A stretch of 64,000 nucleotides of DNA from an uncultured Clostridium sp. Its GTDB lineage: Bacteria > Bacillota > Clostridia > TANB77 > CAG-508. The position numbers and the translations under genes are program-made. The notes under the pieces are model-generated. The model was not told the DNA's origin and did not search any database. It was given only the letters and a program-made list of their open reading frames with translations. This document shows positions 36,501-46,007 of this stretch, piece by piece. Each line of letters opens with the position of its first letter. Within the stretch, counting starts at the first letter, position 1. The DNA lies in NCBI GenBank assembly GCA_900555835.1, contig USMK01000004.1, positions 23,947-87,946 on the forward strand, in the 5' to 3' direction.

Positions 36501-38774
36501 ATGGGACCAGAAGAAAATACATTTGTTGCATTAGAAACATTAAAGGATGGAGAAACAGGAAAACAATATGTTGAATTTGACATAGGAACAGTAAAACCAG
36601 AAGAAACAGTAACAAAAGAAATTCTTGTTAAATTTGCTGAATTACCAACAATTTCTTCATACTATGCTGACAATGAAAACTTCTTCTATGACGAAGAAAG
36701 CCAAAAATATTTTATAGTAACAAAAAATGAAGATGGAACATATACAGAACAAGAAATAACAAGTTTGCCTGAAATTACAGTAAATAATATACTAAAAATA
36801 ACTGCTACTGATTTAGAACTAAAAACAGCTGAAGGACAATCTAATAAAATAGAAAAAACAACAATTCAATTAAGCGAAAAATCAAGTAAAGCAGAAACAA
36901 AACCACTAAAAGAAAACGAAGAAGTAACATATACTATATTGGTAAATAATACAACAGATAAAGATATAAATAATGTAATTGTAGAAAAAATAATACCAGA
37001 AGGATTAAAATATTCAAAAATTTATATTGAGGTATATAATGAAGAAAAAGAAGAATTTGAAATAGGGACAGAAGGAACATATGATTCTACATCAAGAAAA
37101 GCAAGCTTAACAATTCCTGCACTTGCCGCTGGCAGTGAAGAAACAGTGATTGTAAAAGCTACAACCGAAAAACTAAAAGATAATGAATATAGTAAAACAA
37201 TAACTTCAAGTTCAACTGTGTATGAACAAGGAAGTTCTAGCAAATTTGTAACAACAGAGGTGAAAAATATAGTAGCAAAACCTAAGTTGACTGTTAATCT
37301 AACAGATAATGCTAATGGAGAGTATGTAACAGAAGGCGATTTAGTAATATTTAAATTAGAAATAAAAAATGAAGGAGTTATAGATTCTGGCGATATTTCT
37401 ATTATTGACGAACTTAACGAATATTTCACACCATCATCAATTTCTTACTATGTAAATAATGGTGAGAAATCTAGTATGGCTGTTAAGGATAATCATATAT
37501 TGCTAGAAAAATCAATTAAAGCAGGAGAAACCTTAACTGTTGAGTTGACTGTTAAAGCAGGAGAAATACCAAATGATTTAAAAGAACTTACAGTAGAAAA
37601 TGAATTTATATTATTAGGAGATAATATAGAAAAAATAACATCAAATAAAATAACAAAAACAATAGAACAATCAACAGAACCAAACAAACCAGACAATGGT
37701 GGCAACTCAGGAGGCAATAATTCAGGAGATAACAAGCCAGAAGAAATAAAAACATACAAAATTAAAGGTACTGCTTGGTTAGATTCAAATAATAATGGAC
37801 AGAGAGAGTCAAACGAAAAATTATTTGGAGATATTAGAGTAACATTGATAAATGCAAAAACAGGAGATATAATCCTAGATAGAACAACCGGCAAAGCAAA
37901 AGAAACAACAACATCAAGTGAAGGAAAATACGAATTCGATAATTTACGTCAAGGAGAATACATTGTTGTATTCTACATAGATAACACAATTTATGGAGTA
38001 ACAGAATATGCAAAATCAGGAGTAGATAGTGAATATAATTCAGATGTTATATTAACAACTATGACTGAAAATGGAGAACAAAAAACAGTTGCTGTAACTA
38101 ATACAATAAAAATAGAAGAAAAGAGTATTTCTGGAATGGATATTGGTTTAGTTACAAATAAAACAGCTGACTTAAAATTAGACAAATATGTAAGTACAAT
38201 AACAGTTCAAAATAAAGATGGGGTTAAAACATATAATTATTCAGAAACAACACTTGCAAAATTAGAAATTGCAGCAAAAAGAATGAGTGGCTCAGTAGTT
38301 GTTGTTGAATATGTAATGGTAGTTACTAATGAAGGTAATATACCAATGTATGCAAAAAATGTAGTAGATTATATGCCAAAAGATATGAAGTTTAATTCAG
38401 ACTTAAATAGCAATTGGTATGCAGGAAACGATGGAAACCTATATTCTACTGAACTTGCAAATACAGTTATAAATCCAGGGGAAAGCAAGAATATTAAACT
38501 GGTATTAACAAAAACAATGACAGATAACAATACTGGAATTTCAAATAATAGAGCAGAAATTTATGAACAATACAATGAATTAGGACTAGTAGATGTAGAC
38601 TCAACACCAGGAAACCAAGCACAAGGTGAAGACGATTTAGGAACAGCAAATGTAATTATAAATGTTAAAACAGGAGAAGGAGTAACATACACTTGTACAA
38701 TACTTGTAGGAATGGTAATGTTAATAACTGGAATATATTTTATCAGAAAGAAAACAGCAAGATATTATAATTAG
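33588..38774 (+). CDS. Giant surface protein A2 (1728 residues)
   Basis: Paralogue of A1 along its whole length. Shared features are the signal peptide (about residues 12-42), the early motif ATLNKNVKFDTYF, the beta-rich DUF11-like body, a Gly/Asn linker (about 1365-1385), an SdrD/Cna-B-like domain starting IKGTAWLDSNNNGQ (about 1391), the NWYAGNDGNLYSTEL segment and a C-terminal membrane helix with basic end. No LPxTG. Ribosome site gggaggaataaaa. B2 follows after 13 bp with its own aggaggtg site, so the A-B order and close coupling repeat those of A1-B1. Confidence 0.85.
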   Translation: MQKNVKKVSLLEKFIISILIISLTMTNFFVVGESLVSYAKDFVLDSQTEATLNKNVKFDTYFKSDNGNTHYLVCDVNEQNSDMVLNLSVDSGYLKNAKIELQNPNYVVRNVVDNSEKVQDATNTTISLKQINAGEQLSVGLVIESNIADNVKLEDVSKDSKVVLKAIYVDEKGKEIELEKEVTLNISWTGNYETETNSELVKYTNFVQNGEEKVLVQVLAKANVKFDGKKLPVKENNIEVTVPSLAGANPEKVIVSAKNTMETNGKGEDTATIPEENITIENGIAKIKIENKEENGNVWAGSGEDEIVLTYIYNKKDMLTSEMTIEEKVSSEISMYNGNNVSIAKGENANIFNLAETKGNVISLETISANSEISKGQMYANAISDNKQYKTEFNTKSIVEIAYKDLASELKIVDAGTYFKDANNNKYTISNVYYKNISISKANFEKILGTDGEIKILNENGNIISVINSTSTVNQDGNYTFDFASNYTNVIIETTKPIAEGNLCINSEKVIDGSLEYSKAMIERFASIDNDVRLQEKINNEFANVDNQNIEIALTETNTNANITLNKTTLSTIVNNEDVELKIELDNSREDSDMYVNGTFKVEFPKYIEDVNIKNYNILYAEGLNIKNINKQEENGQIVLYITLEGTEQGFSTGTVTNGTNIILGMDIKTELLTPSSKDLIKMYYVQDNAISYKTQVEQLGYAETEINFAAPTGMLAVNKISGYDETGKSIISVNQGTLVDKIKMDSDSKNAKMDLMLINNTGSTCDDVKVLGRIPFEGNKKIGTDEELQTTVNTTMIQGINIDSEIAQNAKIYYSENGEATDDLNNSANMWQETVEDFSKIKSYMIVFENYKLEQGQTINMSYNFIVPEMIDLNNSLYGTFGANYEKNSEIGTTQEQSVADVVGLTTGTGPKMNISQTVSVGENGVIQEGQIVKYTFSIKNEGNTDIENLKVKNLLPDYSTYGEYKEPEGMGPEENTFVALETLKDGETGKQYVEFDIGTVKPEETVTKEILVKFAELPTISSYYADNENFFYDEESQKYFIVTKNEDGTYTEQEITSLPEITVNNILKITATDLELKTAEGQSNKIEKTTIQLSEKSSKAETKPLKENEEVTYTILVNNTTDKDINNVIVEKIIPEGLKYSKIYIEVYNEEKEEFEIGTEGTYDSTSRKASLTIPALAAGSEETVIVKATTEKLKDNEYSKTITSSSTVYEQGSSSKFVTTEVKNIVAKPKLTVNLTDNANGEYVTEGDLVIFKLEIKNEGVIDSGDISIIDELNEYFTPSSISYYVNNGEKSSMAVKDNHILLEKSIKAGETLTVELTVKAGEIPNDLKELTVENEFILLGDNIEKITSNKITKTIEQSTEPNKPDNGGNSGGNNSGDNKPEEIKTYKIKGTAWLDSNNNGQRESNEKLFGDIRVTLINAKTGDIILDRTTGKAKETTTSSEGKYEFDNLRQGEYIVVFYIDNTIYGVTEYAKSGVDSEYNSDVILTTMTENGEQKTVAVTNTIKIEEKSISGMDIGLVTNKTADLKLDKYVSTITVQNKDGVKTYNYSETTLAKLEIAAKRMSGSVVVVEYVMVVTNEGNIPMYAKNVVDYMPKDMKFNSDLNSNWYAGNDGNLYSTELANTVINPGESKNIKLVLTKTMTDNNTGISNNRAEIYEQYNELGLVDVDSTPGNQAQGEDDLGTANVIINVKTGEGVTYTCTILVGMVMLITGIYFIRKKTARYYN

Positions 38775-38787
38775 GAGGTGAAAAAGA

Positions 38788-41700
38788 ATGAGTAGAACAA
38801 AGAAGATATTAATGATATTAAGTTTAATGATAATAATGTTAATACCAACCAATGCTATGGCAGCAACTGAGTATGATTGGACCGATCCTGAAACAAATAT
38901 CCAATTTAAGATATCGATAAACGAAAATGGAAAAGTAGTAGCAAATGCCGTAGGAGAAAAAACATGGCTTAACAGTGTAACCGAGTATAAAAAATATAGA
39001 GAAGCACTTGTAAGAGCCCAAGCACAAGGTATGGTAATTGATGAGAGTGGAGCAACTGGCGATAATAAAACAGAAGGACAAGAAGAAAGAAAGGAAACGA
39101 CTTCAACATCAGGCATAGTGATAACTCCTGATAGTTTAAGGGATATTTCAAAAATCAATAAAGGTAGTTTAGGCTGGGGAGGAAACCTATTTTGTATAGA
39201 GCATTATAATAATAATATTGCCGAAGGTACAGGAAAAAATAAAATAACTGTTGCTGGAAGAGTAATTGATTTATCAACAATTACAAAAGAAGGAATTAAA
39301 ATAGGACAGGGTAAAACACCTCAATCTGGAACTATAACAGCAAGTCCAACTCAACCAAGTCAAGGAATGGTTACAGATGATGCCAGATACACTGTAGAAA
39401 GTAAAGAAACCATAGGAAAAACATATGAATCAGCGGCTGTTGCATATATTGCTTCAAGAGTAAATGATGCGAATGATAATGGAAATAAGTTAGAAAACTA
39501 TATGCAGTTAGCAATATGGGAAGATGACTATTTTAAATTAAATGGAGGTCAAACTACTGGAAAATTTACAGGAGGACTATTAGAAGAAGCAAAAGCATAT
39601 CAAGCTTATAGAAAAGAAATAGAAAATTGGAAAAGAAGCAACAAAATTATAAAAGATGGAATTATAGAACAAAATGTTGCAACAGATATAAAAAATAATG
39701 TACAAAAATTAGGACCATATACTCTAAACTATGTAAGAGGATTTTCTAATATACAAGGAAGAGAATTCGTCGATTTTGGTGGAATAAAGGAAATAGTTTT
39801 ATATAATCAAGATGGAAAAGAAATTCCAGCAGATGCTTGGAAAATAGAATTCAAATCAAACAGACAAGTAAGTGAAGATGATAAGGAATATTTATCAAAA
39901 TTTCCTGCTAGTGATGAAGAATTTTATATTGTGTTAGATATAAATAAATTACCAGAAGGAACTACAAAATTAGGAAAAATAGCATATAAATACAGGGAAT
40001 TACATATAACAGCAGATGTTACCGTATATAAGGGAAGTGTAACAAAAGCAGATAAATGGATGAAAAAATCTACAGTATTGAGTAGAAAAAAAGTTCCAAC
40101 TGGACCAAATTCTTGGAGATGGGAGACTACATATGAATATAGTATAGTTCCAATTTTAAAAAGAGTTAATGCTCAAAAAGTAATGATGATAACTAAGGTA
40201 TATAAAGATGAAGATTTTACCGATTTAGAAGTACCACCAATTAAAAATCCACCATTTAGATACGATATACCAAACAATTGGCCAGATTGGCCACATTGGC
40301 CTAGTCGACCAGATTATCCAGATTATCCAGATACTGATTTAACATTTACTATTGCTGGTATTGTTTGGGAAGATACTAAAACTGGAAAAGAGAGTAATTA
40401 TGATGGAAAAATAGGAACTGCTAATAGTGGTGAACAAGAAAAAGGTATGCAAAATGTTGAAGTAAAATTATATAAACATGGTTCAACAGATGTTATAAAA
40501 ACAACATATACAGATTCTAATGGTGCATATGTATTTAACGAAATTCCAGTAGGAAGATATGATGTAGGTTTTGTATATGATGGTTTAACATATAAAACAA
40601 CACAAAGTTTTGCATCAGGAAGTGCAGAAGACTATGTTAATAATCCAAATGACGAAAAATATGAGTTAGACTCAAAAGCAGAGGAAAATCCAGAAGACAG
40701 ACAAAACTTTAATAACAAGTTCTACGAAATAACAGCACAAGGTGCTAAAAATTCTGCTGGAACAATAACTAACACAGAACCACTAGAATATGATACTTCA
40801 AATGGAGTTTCAAAAATCAAAACAACATATTCAGATGGAAAAGTTAAAAAGGATTTCCAATTAGAAACAAAAACTTCAAATACATTATCAACAGGATATC
40901 CATTTAGTGACTATGTAAATAATGCAGATACATCTAAGACTATAAATGGACAAATATATTATGCTAACTATGGATATATGGCATATGTAAACTTAGGTTT
41001 ACAAAAGAGACCAGAAGTTGATTTTGCATTAACAAAAGATGTTTATACATCAACTATTACAATAAACAATAAACAAATGACTTATAAATATAATGCAAGA
41101 TCAGAAGATGCATTTGAAATTGGAATGAAAAAATCACCATCATATAGTGATGTAAAATATAACAGAGAAGTATATCAATCAGATTACAAATATAGAATAA
41201 ACGACTATAAAAACAATACTTTAAACCCAGTAGATGGTGCAACACTTAGAGGATTAAAACAAGAAGATCAAGAGTTAAAAGTATTTGTAACTTATAAAAT
41301 TAAAATATACAATCAATCTGTAATATATAGTGGAACAATAAACCAATTAGTTGACTACTTTGATTCTACATATAAACTAATTACAGCTGATAAAAAGCTA
41401 GATATTAGAAATGATGATGGAACAATTGAAAAAGACAAGGTTGTGGCAAGAGCTCCTTATTATACAATAGGTAGTTTGGAAGGAAATTTAAATGTTACAG
41501 ATCCAGTAGATTATAATTCAAACTACAAAAAGACATATATTTCAGGAATTGAAAACAATATATTCCAATCAGGTGAAAGCATTTATTTATACTTAACATT
41601 TGAAGTTGACAAAGATGGGGCAAGAGCTGTTAAGTTAGGAGAGAAGAGCAACCAAGTTGAAATAACAAGTTATTCAACATTTGAACAAAATGCTATAACT

Positions 41701-43428
41701 AAATCAAAACCAGTAGGTATGATAGACAGAGACTCAGCACCAGGAAACTTAGATCCAGAAAATAGTGCAACACTTGAAGATGACTCAGATATAGCACCAA
41801 CAGTTAATGTTAAATTATATGAAGGCGTAACAAGAACATTAAATGGACTTACATGGGAAGACGAAAGAAATAAAACATTACAAACAGGACAAAAGGTTGG
41901 AGACGGTAGACGTGATGACAACGAAACTAAAAATAATAAAATAAATGGTGTAAGAGTACAATTAGTAGAAAAAATTACAGCGAGTGATGGTAAACAATAT
42001 GAATATATCTGGCAAGAAATGTTTACAGGTGAAACTGGATATAAATATGTAGACATAAATGGAAATATATATGATTCAAAAATTGGAACTGTACAAGCAG
42101 GAACAACAGATATAGAAAGAGGAGAATATAAATTTAGTGGATATATTCCAGGAGATTACATTGTAAGATTCTATTATGGCGATACTGAAAAAACAGCATT
42201 AGCAAGTAAAAATAAAGTATCATACAATGGTCAAGATTATAAATCAACAGCATATCATGAAGGAAATGACATAAATGCAGAATGGTATGATTTATCTTCT
42301 ACCTACTTAAACAACAATCCATTATCAGATGCAAAAGATAATGAAGCTAGAAGATTAGAAGTAATTAATTATTCAAAAGTAATGAAAAATGATATTGCAC
42401 AAGTTTTAGCATCACATGAAAATGCTTCTGCTTCTGCATTACACAAAACATTGATGGAAAAAACATATATGTATGCAGATACTGCTAAAATGAGAGTTGA
42501 AGTTGAATATAACACAACAAACACAAGTGGAACAGATAGCATCAATTCTTACAATATTAGAGATATCGATTTTGGTATAGAAAAGAGACCAGAAGCTAAA
42601 ATAACATTGAATAAAGAAATTGAAGGAATAAAAGTTACATTAGCTGATGGAAGTACATTGGTAGATACCGAAGCTGGAATTAAGAAAAATGTACAAGTAA
42701 CTAATAACAAAGGAAATATTCAAGGTAAAATCCATATCTATATGGACGAAGAAGTAATGCAAGGTGCAACGATACAAATTAAATACAAAATTATTGTAAC
42801 AAACAATAGTGAAGTAGATTACACAGGAGCTACATCAAGTTCTGTTGGTACAACTTACTATACAGGCAAAGTATCAAGCTCAGACCAAATAGTTACAACA
42901 TCTATTGATGCAGTAGCAGACTATGTTGATAATAGCCTTGTATATAGAGCAGACGATAATAATGGTAGAGGATGGCAATCAATGGAACAAACAAGATTTG
43001 GAAGTATTGAACAAATGGAGAATAATGGATACTTAGATAAAGACGTTAAACTTACAGAAAAGAATATTCACCAAATTCTTATCAACGAAAGTGCTTCAAG
43101 TTCTAAATTAAAACCAGGAGAAAGTAAAACATTAGAACTTCTATTAAGCAAAACAATATCTTCTTCTGATGAAGATGACGATCTATCATATGATAATATA
43201 GCAGAAATTTTACAATATACAAATACTGTTGGTAGAAGATCAGACATTCCAGGTGACCAAGACCCAACAAAAGCTCCAATAGAAGCTGATGCTGATTGGA
43301 CAGAAACAGTAGTAATAACACCACCAACTGGTGAAAACAGAGCACATTACTTTGTACTTACAGGTGTAATCTTAGTAATAATTGCTGGTGGAGTATTTGT
43401 AATAAAGAAAAAAGTTTTAGATAAATAA
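38788..43428 (+). CDS. Giant surface protein B2 with thioester-type N-terminal domain (1546 residues)
   Basis: Signal peptide (residues 1-25). The N-terminal domain has NLFCIEH (Cys136) and YMQLAIWED (Gln240), the Cys-Gln pattern of thioester adhesin domains that can bond covalently to host proteins. Then come a segment shared with B1 (EEFYIVLDINKLPEG), a Pro/Trp/Asp-rich linker (about 490-515), two SdrD/Cna-B-like domains (IAGIVWEDTKTGKE, about 527; LNGLTWEDERNKT, about 1018), the MIDRDSAPGNL motif, IYMDEEVMQGA and a C-terminal membrane helix. Last gene of the cluster; a terminator follows. Thioester formation is a prediction. Confidence 0.85.
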   Translation: MSRTKKILMILSLMIIMLIPTNAMAATEYDWTDPETNIQFKISINENGKVVANAVGEKTWLNSVTEYKKYREALVRAQAQGMVIDESGATGDNKTEGQEERKETTSTSGIVITPDSLRDISKINKGSLGWGGNLFCIEHYNNNIAEGTGKNKITVAGRVIDLSTITKEGIKIGQGKTPQSGTITASPTQPSQGMVTDDARYTVESKETIGKTYESAAVAYIASRVNDANDNGNKLENYMQLAIWEDDYFKLNGGQTTGKFTGGLLEEAKAYQAYRKEIENWKRSNKIIKDGIIEQNVATDIKNNVQKLGPYTLNYVRGFSNIQGREFVDFGGIKEIVLYNQDGKEIPADAWKIEFKSNRQVSEDDKEYLSKFPASDEEFYIVLDINKLPEGTTKLGKIAYKYRELHITADVTVYKGSVTKADKWMKKSTVLSRKKVPTGPNSWRWETTYEYSIVPILKRVNAQKVMMITKVYKDEDFTDLEVPPIKNPPFRYDIPNNWPDWPHWPSRPDYPDYPDTDLTFTIAGIVWEDTKTGKESNYDGKIGTANSGEQEKGMQNVEVKLYKHGSTDVIKTTYTDSNGAYVFNEIPVGRYDVGFVYDGLTYKTTQSFASGSAEDYVNNPNDEKYELDSKAEENPEDRQNFNNKFYEITAQGAKNSAGTITNTEPLEYDTSNGVSKIKTTYSDGKVKKDFQLETKTSNTLSTGYPFSDYVNNADTSKTINGQIYYANYGYMAYVNLGLQKRPEVDFALTKDVYTSTITINNKQMTYKYNARSEDAFEIGMKKSPSYSDVKYNREVYQSDYKYRINDYKNNTLNPVDGATLRGLKQEDQELKVFVTYKIKIYNQSVIYSGTINQLVDYFDSTYKLITADKKLDIRNDDGTIEKDKVVARAPYYTIGSLEGNLNVTDPVDYNSNYKKTYISGIENNIFQSGESIYLYLTFEVDKDGARAVKLGEKSNQVEITSYSTFEQNAITKSKPVGMIDRDSAPGNLDPENSATLEDDSDIAPTVNVKLYEGVTRTLNGLTWEDERNKTLQTGQKVGDGRRDDNETKNNKINGVRVQLVEKITASDGKQYEYIWQEMFTGETGYKYVDINGNIYDSKIGTVQAGTTDIERGEYKFSGYIPGDYIVRFYYGDTEKTALASKNKVSYNGQDYKSTAYHEGNDINAEWYDLSSTYLNNNPLSDAKDNEARRLEVINYSKVMKNDIAQVLASHENASASALHKTLMEKTYMYADTAKMRVEVEYNTTNTSGTDSINSYNIRDIDFGIEKRPEAKITLNKEIEGIKVTLADGSTLVDTEAGIKKNVQVTNNKGNIQGKIHIYMDEEVMQGATIQIKYKIIVTNNSEVDYTGATSSSVGTTYYTGKVSSSDQIVTTSIDAVADYVDNSLVYRADDNNGRGWQSMEQTRFGSIEQMENNGYLDKDVKLTEKNIHQILINESASSSKLKPGESKTLELLLSKTISSSDEDDDLSYDNIAEILQYTNTVGRRSDIPGDQDPTKAPIEADADWTETVVITPPTGENRAHYFVLTGVILVIIAGGVFVIKKKVLDK

Positions 43429-43442
43429 AACTAAATAAAAAC

Positions 43443-43473
43443 AAAAAGAGCTAACTTAATGTTAGTTCTTTTT
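43443..43473 (+). terminator. Terminator of the surface-protein cluster
   Basis: A stem aaaaagagctaac / gttagttcttttt (one mismatch) with T-rich downstream sequence, 15 bp after the B2 stop. Confidence 0.8.
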
Positions 43474-43526
43474 GTTTAACTTTATTTTTATAGAGCATAC
43501 TATATATTAGAGGAGAGGTTTATGTT

Positions 43527-44360
43527 ATGAAACTTGGTATTGCTTTGTCTGGTGGCGGAATTAGAGGAATTGCGCATGCAGGTGCTTTAAGGGCTTTTGA
43601 AGAAAATGAAATTAAGCCTGATATTTTAAGTGGCACAAGCTCTGGAAGCATTGTTGCGACTTTATATGCAATGGGATATTCGCCATATTACATATATATT
43701 TTGTTTAAAAGATATGCTAAAACTATATGCGAATTAAATGGAGTGCCAATTATTTCTGGTGTGGGGAATTTTATTGTAAATAAAAAAATCAATATAAATG
43801 GTATAAATAGTGGAGAAAGGATGGAAGAAGCCTTTAATAATATTGCAAATAAAAAAGGGATAAGTAAAATAAATGAAATAAAAATGCCTCTGCTTATTCC
43901 AACTGTTGATATCTCTAAATCAAAAGAGGTTGTGATAAGTTCTATAAATAATGATAATTATCTGCAAGATATTGAAATTGGAAAAGCAATATATGCAAGT
44001 TCTGCTTTTCCTGTTGTATTTAAGCCTTGCAAGTACAAGGATTACTTATTTGTAGATGGAGGAGTTTTAGATAATACGCCTGTGAGGATATTAAAAGAAA
44101 ATGGGGCAGACAAAGTAATTGCAATCAGATTTGACAGTGATACAGTAAATGAGAATAGCAATGTAATGGACATCACAATGAAAACAATTGATATAATGGG
44201 AAATAAACTTTGTGACGAACAACTAGAAATGAGCGATTTTATACTAACAATTCCGTCAGATGGAACAGGTCTTTTAGATGTAGATAACTTGGATTTTTGT
44301 TATAAATCAGGATATACGGAGACCATTAAACAGATAGAGAAGATAAAAAACTTGCTATAA
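43527..44360 (+). CDS. Patatin-like phospholipase (RssA/YlbK type)
   Basis: A 277-residue cytoplasmic lipid hydrolase of the patatin family. The oxyanion motif SGGGIRGIAH (residues 8-17), nucleophile elbow GTSSG (Ser38) and catalytic Asp in VDGGVLDNTPV (D177) are all present. Ribosome site ggagagg. It is followed by the metal transporter genes after a short gap. Substrate unknown. Confidence 0.92.
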   Translation: MKLGIALSGGGIRGIAHAGALRAFEENEIKPDILSGTSSGSIVATLYAMGYSPYYIYILFKRYAKTICELNGVPIISGVGNFIVNKKININGINSGERMEEAFNNIANKKGISKINEIKMPLLIPTVDISKSKEVVISSINNDNYLQDIEIGKAIYASSAFPVVFKPCKYKDYLFVDGGVLDNTPVRILKENGADKVIAIRFDSDTVNENSNVMDITMKTIDIMGNKLCDEQLEMSDFILTIPSDGTGLLDVDNLDFCYKSGYTETIKQIEKIKNLL

Positions 44361-44396
44361 ATTAAAAAAAGTGATAATATATTTATGGTGAATTTT

Positions 44397-45278
44397 ATGA
44401 GAAAAATATATGTATGCATATTTGTAATAATGCTAATTATTTTAATAGTATTATCAGGATGTGTAAAAAAAGAAGAAATAAATGAAGAAAATAAATTTAA
44501 AATAGTAACATCTTTTTATCCATTATATATAATGACATTAAATATTACAGATGGAATAGAAGATGTAACAGTAAGCAATATGACAGATAATAATGTGGGT
44601 TGTCTTCATAATTACAGCTTACAAGCCAAAGATTTAAAAAAATTATCTAAGGCGGATTTGTTTATAACAAATGGACTTGGAATAGAGACATTTTTAGATA
44701 AAATAAAAGAAGAATATAAAGGGCTTGAAATTATAGAAACATCAACCGTTGAACTTGATTTAATAAAGGATTCAGAAGGAATAAATGGACATATTTGGAA
44801 TGATCTTGATAATTATATTGAACAGGTTGAAGTTATTTTAAATACTTTATGTGCAGAAAATCCAGAAAATACCGAAAAGTATACAGAAAATGCTGAAAAT
44901 TATATGAAAAAACTCAATATTTTAAAACAAAATTCATATATGGCAAAAGAAAAGAAAACAGTAATATCTTGTAATGAAGCATTAGCATATATTTTAAATG
45001 ATGTAAATGTACAAACTCTTGAAGTATATACAGATCACGAAGAGAGTGCACTATCTAGTGAAAAATTAAAAGAAGTAATTGAAGAAGCAAAACAAAGTAA
45101 TGTTAAAGCAATTTTTATAGAAAAAAATGATGACAGAAAAGTGGCTGAATTACTAGAAAAAGAAACTGGGGCAGAAATTTATGAATTAGATGCTAGTTTA
45201 ACTGGAAATATGGACAAGGATGCCTATATAAATGCTATGACAAATAATTATAAAATATTAAGAGAGTGTTTGGAGTAA
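44397..45278 (+). CDS. Zinc/manganese ABC transporter substrate-binding lipoprotein
   Basis: A 293-residue lipoprotein: signal with lipobox LSGC (Cys22), then a cluster A-I metal-binding fold. Metal ligands appear as His in GCLHNYSLQAKDL, His in GHIWNDL, and a Glu/Asp pair in HEESALSS. ATG 44397 is chosen over one at 44385 because GGTGA lies at proper spacing. The ATPase gene starts 2 bp after its stop and the permease is next, so the order is binding protein, ATPase, permease. Zinc versus manganese cannot be decided from the sequence. Confidence 0.9.
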   Translation: MRKIYVCIFVIMLIILIVLSGCVKKEEINEENKFKIVTSFYPLYIMTLNITDGIEDVTVSNMTDNNVGCLHNYSLQAKDLKKLSKADLFITNGLGIETFLDKIKEEYKGLEIIETSTVELDLIKDSEGINGHIWNDLDNYIEQVEVILNTLCAENPENTEKYTENAENYMKKLNILKQNSYMAKEKKTVISCNEALAYILNDVNVQTLEVYTDHEESALSSEKLKEVIEEAKQSNVKAIFIEKNDDRKVAELLEKETGAEIYELDASLTGNMDKDAYINAMTNNYKILRECLE

Positions 45279-45280
45279 TT

Positions 45281-46007
45281 ATGGAAAATACAAATAAATG
45301 CGGTTTGCATTGTATAAAAGCAGAAAATATATCTGTAAAAATAGGTAATGATGAGATTATTAAAAATGTGAATATACATATTCATTGTGGCCAGCTAACA
45401 GTAATCATAGGAAGAAATGGAGCAGGAAAGAGTACATTACTTAAAGCTTTACTCGGAGAAGTGAAACATACAGGGAAAATAGAAATTTATGATAAAAAAG
45501 AAAATAAATATGAAAAGTTGAAAATTGGCTATGTTCCACAAAGTATGAATAGAGAGAGACATATGCCAACAACTGTATATGATTTAATTGCCGGAATAAT
45601 ATCAAACAAGCCTATTTGGCTAAAAAAAGATAAAAAAATATATGAAAAAATAAAAGAACATTTAAAAGTATTTGAAGCAGATTTGTTAATTGATAAAAGC
45701 ATAGGCGATTTGTCAGGAGGGGAGTTGCAAAGAGTTTTACTTTCAATTGCTACATTATCAAATCCTAATTTGTTAATATTAGATGAACCTGTTTCTGGAA
45801 TTGATAAAAATGGAATTAGGCTATTTTTTGATTTAATAAATAAACAAAAAACAGAACACGATATGGCAATTATTTTAGTATCACATGATTTAGATATGGT
45901 TAGAAAATATGCAGATAAGGTAATTTTACTAGATAAAACAGTAATAAAACAAGGAACACCAAATGAGGTATTTCGGAAGTGAAGAATATAAGGAGATTTT
46001 TGAATAA
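45281..46007 (+). CDS. Metal ABC transporter ATPase, +1 frameshift at CGGA near the end
   Basis: ATPase of the zinc/manganese importer. Walker A GRNGAGKST, signature LSGGELQRV, Walker B LLILDEPVSG and the switch His in VSHDLD are intact. At codon 232 the zero frame reads CGG followed by A and stops two codons later. A +1 shift to GGA continues GSEEYKEIFE and stops exactly before the permease ATG (TAAATG), giving 241 residues. The exact abutment with the next gene supports the shifted end as the real one. The catalytic core is complete either way. Confidence 0.85.
45974..45977 (+). other. CGGA +1 frameshift site in the metal ABC ATPase
   Basis: GTA TTT CGG AAG TGA in the zero frame; GTA TTT (C) GGA AGT GAA GAA in the productive frame. 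Confidence 0.75.
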
